A DNA stretch of 64,000 nucleotides from positions 620,001-684,000 of the forward strand of contig OY843587.1 of the NCBI GenBank assembly GCA_963692955.1, read 5' to 3'. Position 1 is the first letter of the stretch; the number at the start of each line of letters is the position of its first letter. Shown piece by piece: positions 62,820-64,000 of the stretch. A program made the position numbers and the translations under genes. This DNA comes from UBA5158 sp963692955 (lineage in GTDB: Bacteria; Pseudomonadota; Gammaproteobacteria; DSM-16500). Below the pieces are notes generated by a model. That model made no database searches, had not been told where the DNA came from, and saw nothing but the letters and a program-made list of their open reading frames with translations.

Positions 62820-63998
62820 ATGTCAGCCACCCGTATCATCCTAACCCCAGCTCAACATTCCGCCTTAGCCGCAACGCCATTACCGTTTAACATCATTTGG
62901 TCAGAAGATAATTTCGATGCAATCATTAAAGCTGCCGAACGCGGCGCGACCATGACTTATCTGGGATATTTACTCGAATATAAACGCACCCTGCTGGAAA
63001 GCAATCCTATCTACAACGATGATGGAAAATCTGAAAAACAACTAGAGTTGTTGCAAGCGATCCCACGCTATGCCGCCACGATTCCAGACGAAGAATTCGA
63101 ACTACGCGCCGCTACATTAAATTTATATGGGCTCTTATTAAAAGACACAAAAGACTTCGCTGCCGCTCGAGCAACACTTGAGTCAGCGTTAGAAATTAAT
63201 AATCTCTCGCTACTCAGCAAAGCTAGTTTGTTGCATACGCTCGCCAGCATTTATGCTGCAGAAAAAAATTCTGACGCTAGTTTTGAAAAGTTATTTGCAT
63301 CTGCAAATTGTCTCGAGGGAATGGAATTTATATACTCGCTCGATAAACATATCGCCGCGACGATTTATAGTTCGTTAGCAGATATTTATGTTGAGAAAGA
63401 GAAAGATGTTATGGCCTCCTGCTTGCATGAAGATGCCATTGAGTTGTGGCCTGAAAACAATGTTATCGCTAATCATTTCGCGATCTTTCATTCTAAACGA
63501 GATGTCTTAACCTCGTTAACAAAAGCAGAAACTGTGCTAGCTAAACATTACGATAAAGCGGTGGCGGAAAATCGCTTTGTCACGCCTTTTTATCGTGCCG
63601 ATGTAAATATTAAATTAGCAGGTCAAGCGATTAAATCAGGCGACGCGCAGTTGGTCAGTGACTATCTCAAACGTGCTCGGGACTATTGGGGCAAAGCTCA
63701 CACCGCGATTATCTCCGCCAACTACAAAGGCAGTTATCAAAATAAAGGCTTGGCAAGATTAGAATATCTTGCCACTAATATCGCGTACGTAGAACAGGAT
63801 TATAGCAAAATGGAACTCCACGCGGCGGGAGCTAGAAATTATCGTACGCAGGTAGATGAGCCGCAAGCCAAGCAGCAAAAATTCTTTGCGAAATTCCCCA
63901 CACAAACGCTGTTTAACACGGCTGAATTATTCCGCCGTAAAACTGTTGCCGTGCCGGCCGCAGAACCAGTACAAACGGAAAGAAAATTGAATCTCTAA
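62820..63998 (+). CDS. Unknown TPR-like helical-repeat protein
   Basis: 392 residues, GGAG before ATG. Helix pairs with TPR-like spacing occupy about 70-300. Examples are ATLNLYGLLLKDTKDFAAARATLESALEI, SLLHTLASIYAAEKN, ATIYSSLADIYVEKEKDVMASCLHEDAIELWPEN and DYLKRARDYWGKAHTAI. No enzyme motif, signal peptide or membrane segment. TPR proteins are protein-binding scaffolds and are common among Legionella effectors and regulators. The stop is two bases from the window end, so the gene is complete. Confidence 0.65.
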   Translation: MSATRIILTPAQHSALAATPLPFNIIWSEDNFDAIIKAAERGATMTYLGYLLEYKRTLLESNPIYNDDGKSEKQLELLQAIPRYAATIPDEEFELRAATLNLYGLLLKDTKDFAAARATLESALEINNLSLLSKASLLHTLASIYAAEKNSDASFEKLFASANCLEGMEFIYSLDKHIAATIYSSLADIYVEKEKDVMASCLHEDAIELWPENNVIANHFAIFHSKRDVLTSLTKAETVLAKHYDKAVAENRFVTPFYRADVNIKLAGQAIKSGDAQLVSDYLKRARDYWGKAHTAIISANYKGSYQNKGLARLEYLATNIAYVEQDYSKMELHAAGARNYRTQVDEPQAKQQKFFAKFPTQTLFNTAELFRRKTVAVPAAEPVQTERKLNL

Positions 63999-64000
63999 CT

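Overview
The window looks like chromosome of a gammaproteobacterium of the order Legionellales (Legionella/Coxiella relatives). The strongest reason is a compact block of Dot/Icm type IVB secretion genes (icmX start, icmW, dotA, dotB, dotC, dotD, icmT, icmS). A Legionella-type major outer membrane protein and a large set of long, mostly helical proteins with no recognisable bacterial household function point the same way. Several of these are plausible Dot/Icm substrates. The gene order in the secretion block, with dotA-dotDCB-icmTS together, resembles Coxiella more than the two separate Legionella regions. This taxonomic reading is inference; no 16S gene is present.

Layout. 1-7051: Dot/Icm block; icmV is not at its usual place before dotA. 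7053-9319 (minus strand): the conserved yibN-like/grxC/secB/gpsA operon. 9392-14129: comF and bioC diverge, followed by an amino-sugar operon (GlcNAc kinase, SIS-type glucosamine-6-P deaminase, nagA). 14115-20134 (minus): hldE-gmk-rpoZ-spoT, interrupted by an unknown membrane protein between gmk and rpoZ. 20221-22718: envelope genes (ArnT-like glycosyltransferase, LpxL-like acyltransferase). 22784-26890: small metabolic genes (acylphosphatase, rubredoxin, hemL, TIGR01777 epimerase, rhodanese, hemJ, erpA), a heme and Fe-S themed stretch.

26887-49738 is an accessory stretch, visibly richer in A+T towards its right half. It holds an 886-aa protein with 33-residue repeats, an MFS transporter, a series of orphan proteins (one with a kinase-like DxHxxN...DFD signature), a Fic protein whose catalytic His and inhibitory Glu are both replaced, two tandem ~1150-aa paralogues of an unrecognised family, a Legionella-type porin and a 922-aa protein with two HEPN-like RNxxxH motifs. 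I think most of these are effectors or effector relics.

49913-56933 holds a FadL-family porin (minus strand) facing away from a fatty-acyl-AMP ligase/ACP gene, a type III polyketide synthase and an EAL protein with degenerate GGDEF. This looks like a small lipid-polyketide locus. 57043-61803: dinB, an MFS transporter with a coupled small exported ORF, a gene-poor 518-bp stretch ending at tRNA-Phe, then yggX and mutY. The last 2 kb carry two more orphan genes, one TPR-like.

How it fits together. The window supplies core parts of an effector-export machine (outer-membrane lipoproteins DotC/DotD, ATPase DotB, channel protein DotA, chaperones IcmS/IcmW). A few tens of kilobases away are many proteins that such a machine might export. 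The housekeeping operons are ordinary. The most interesting unexplained items are the 1148/1151-aa paralogue pair, the kinase-like protein, the pseudo-Fic protein, the FAAL/type III PKS locus and the split start of dotA.
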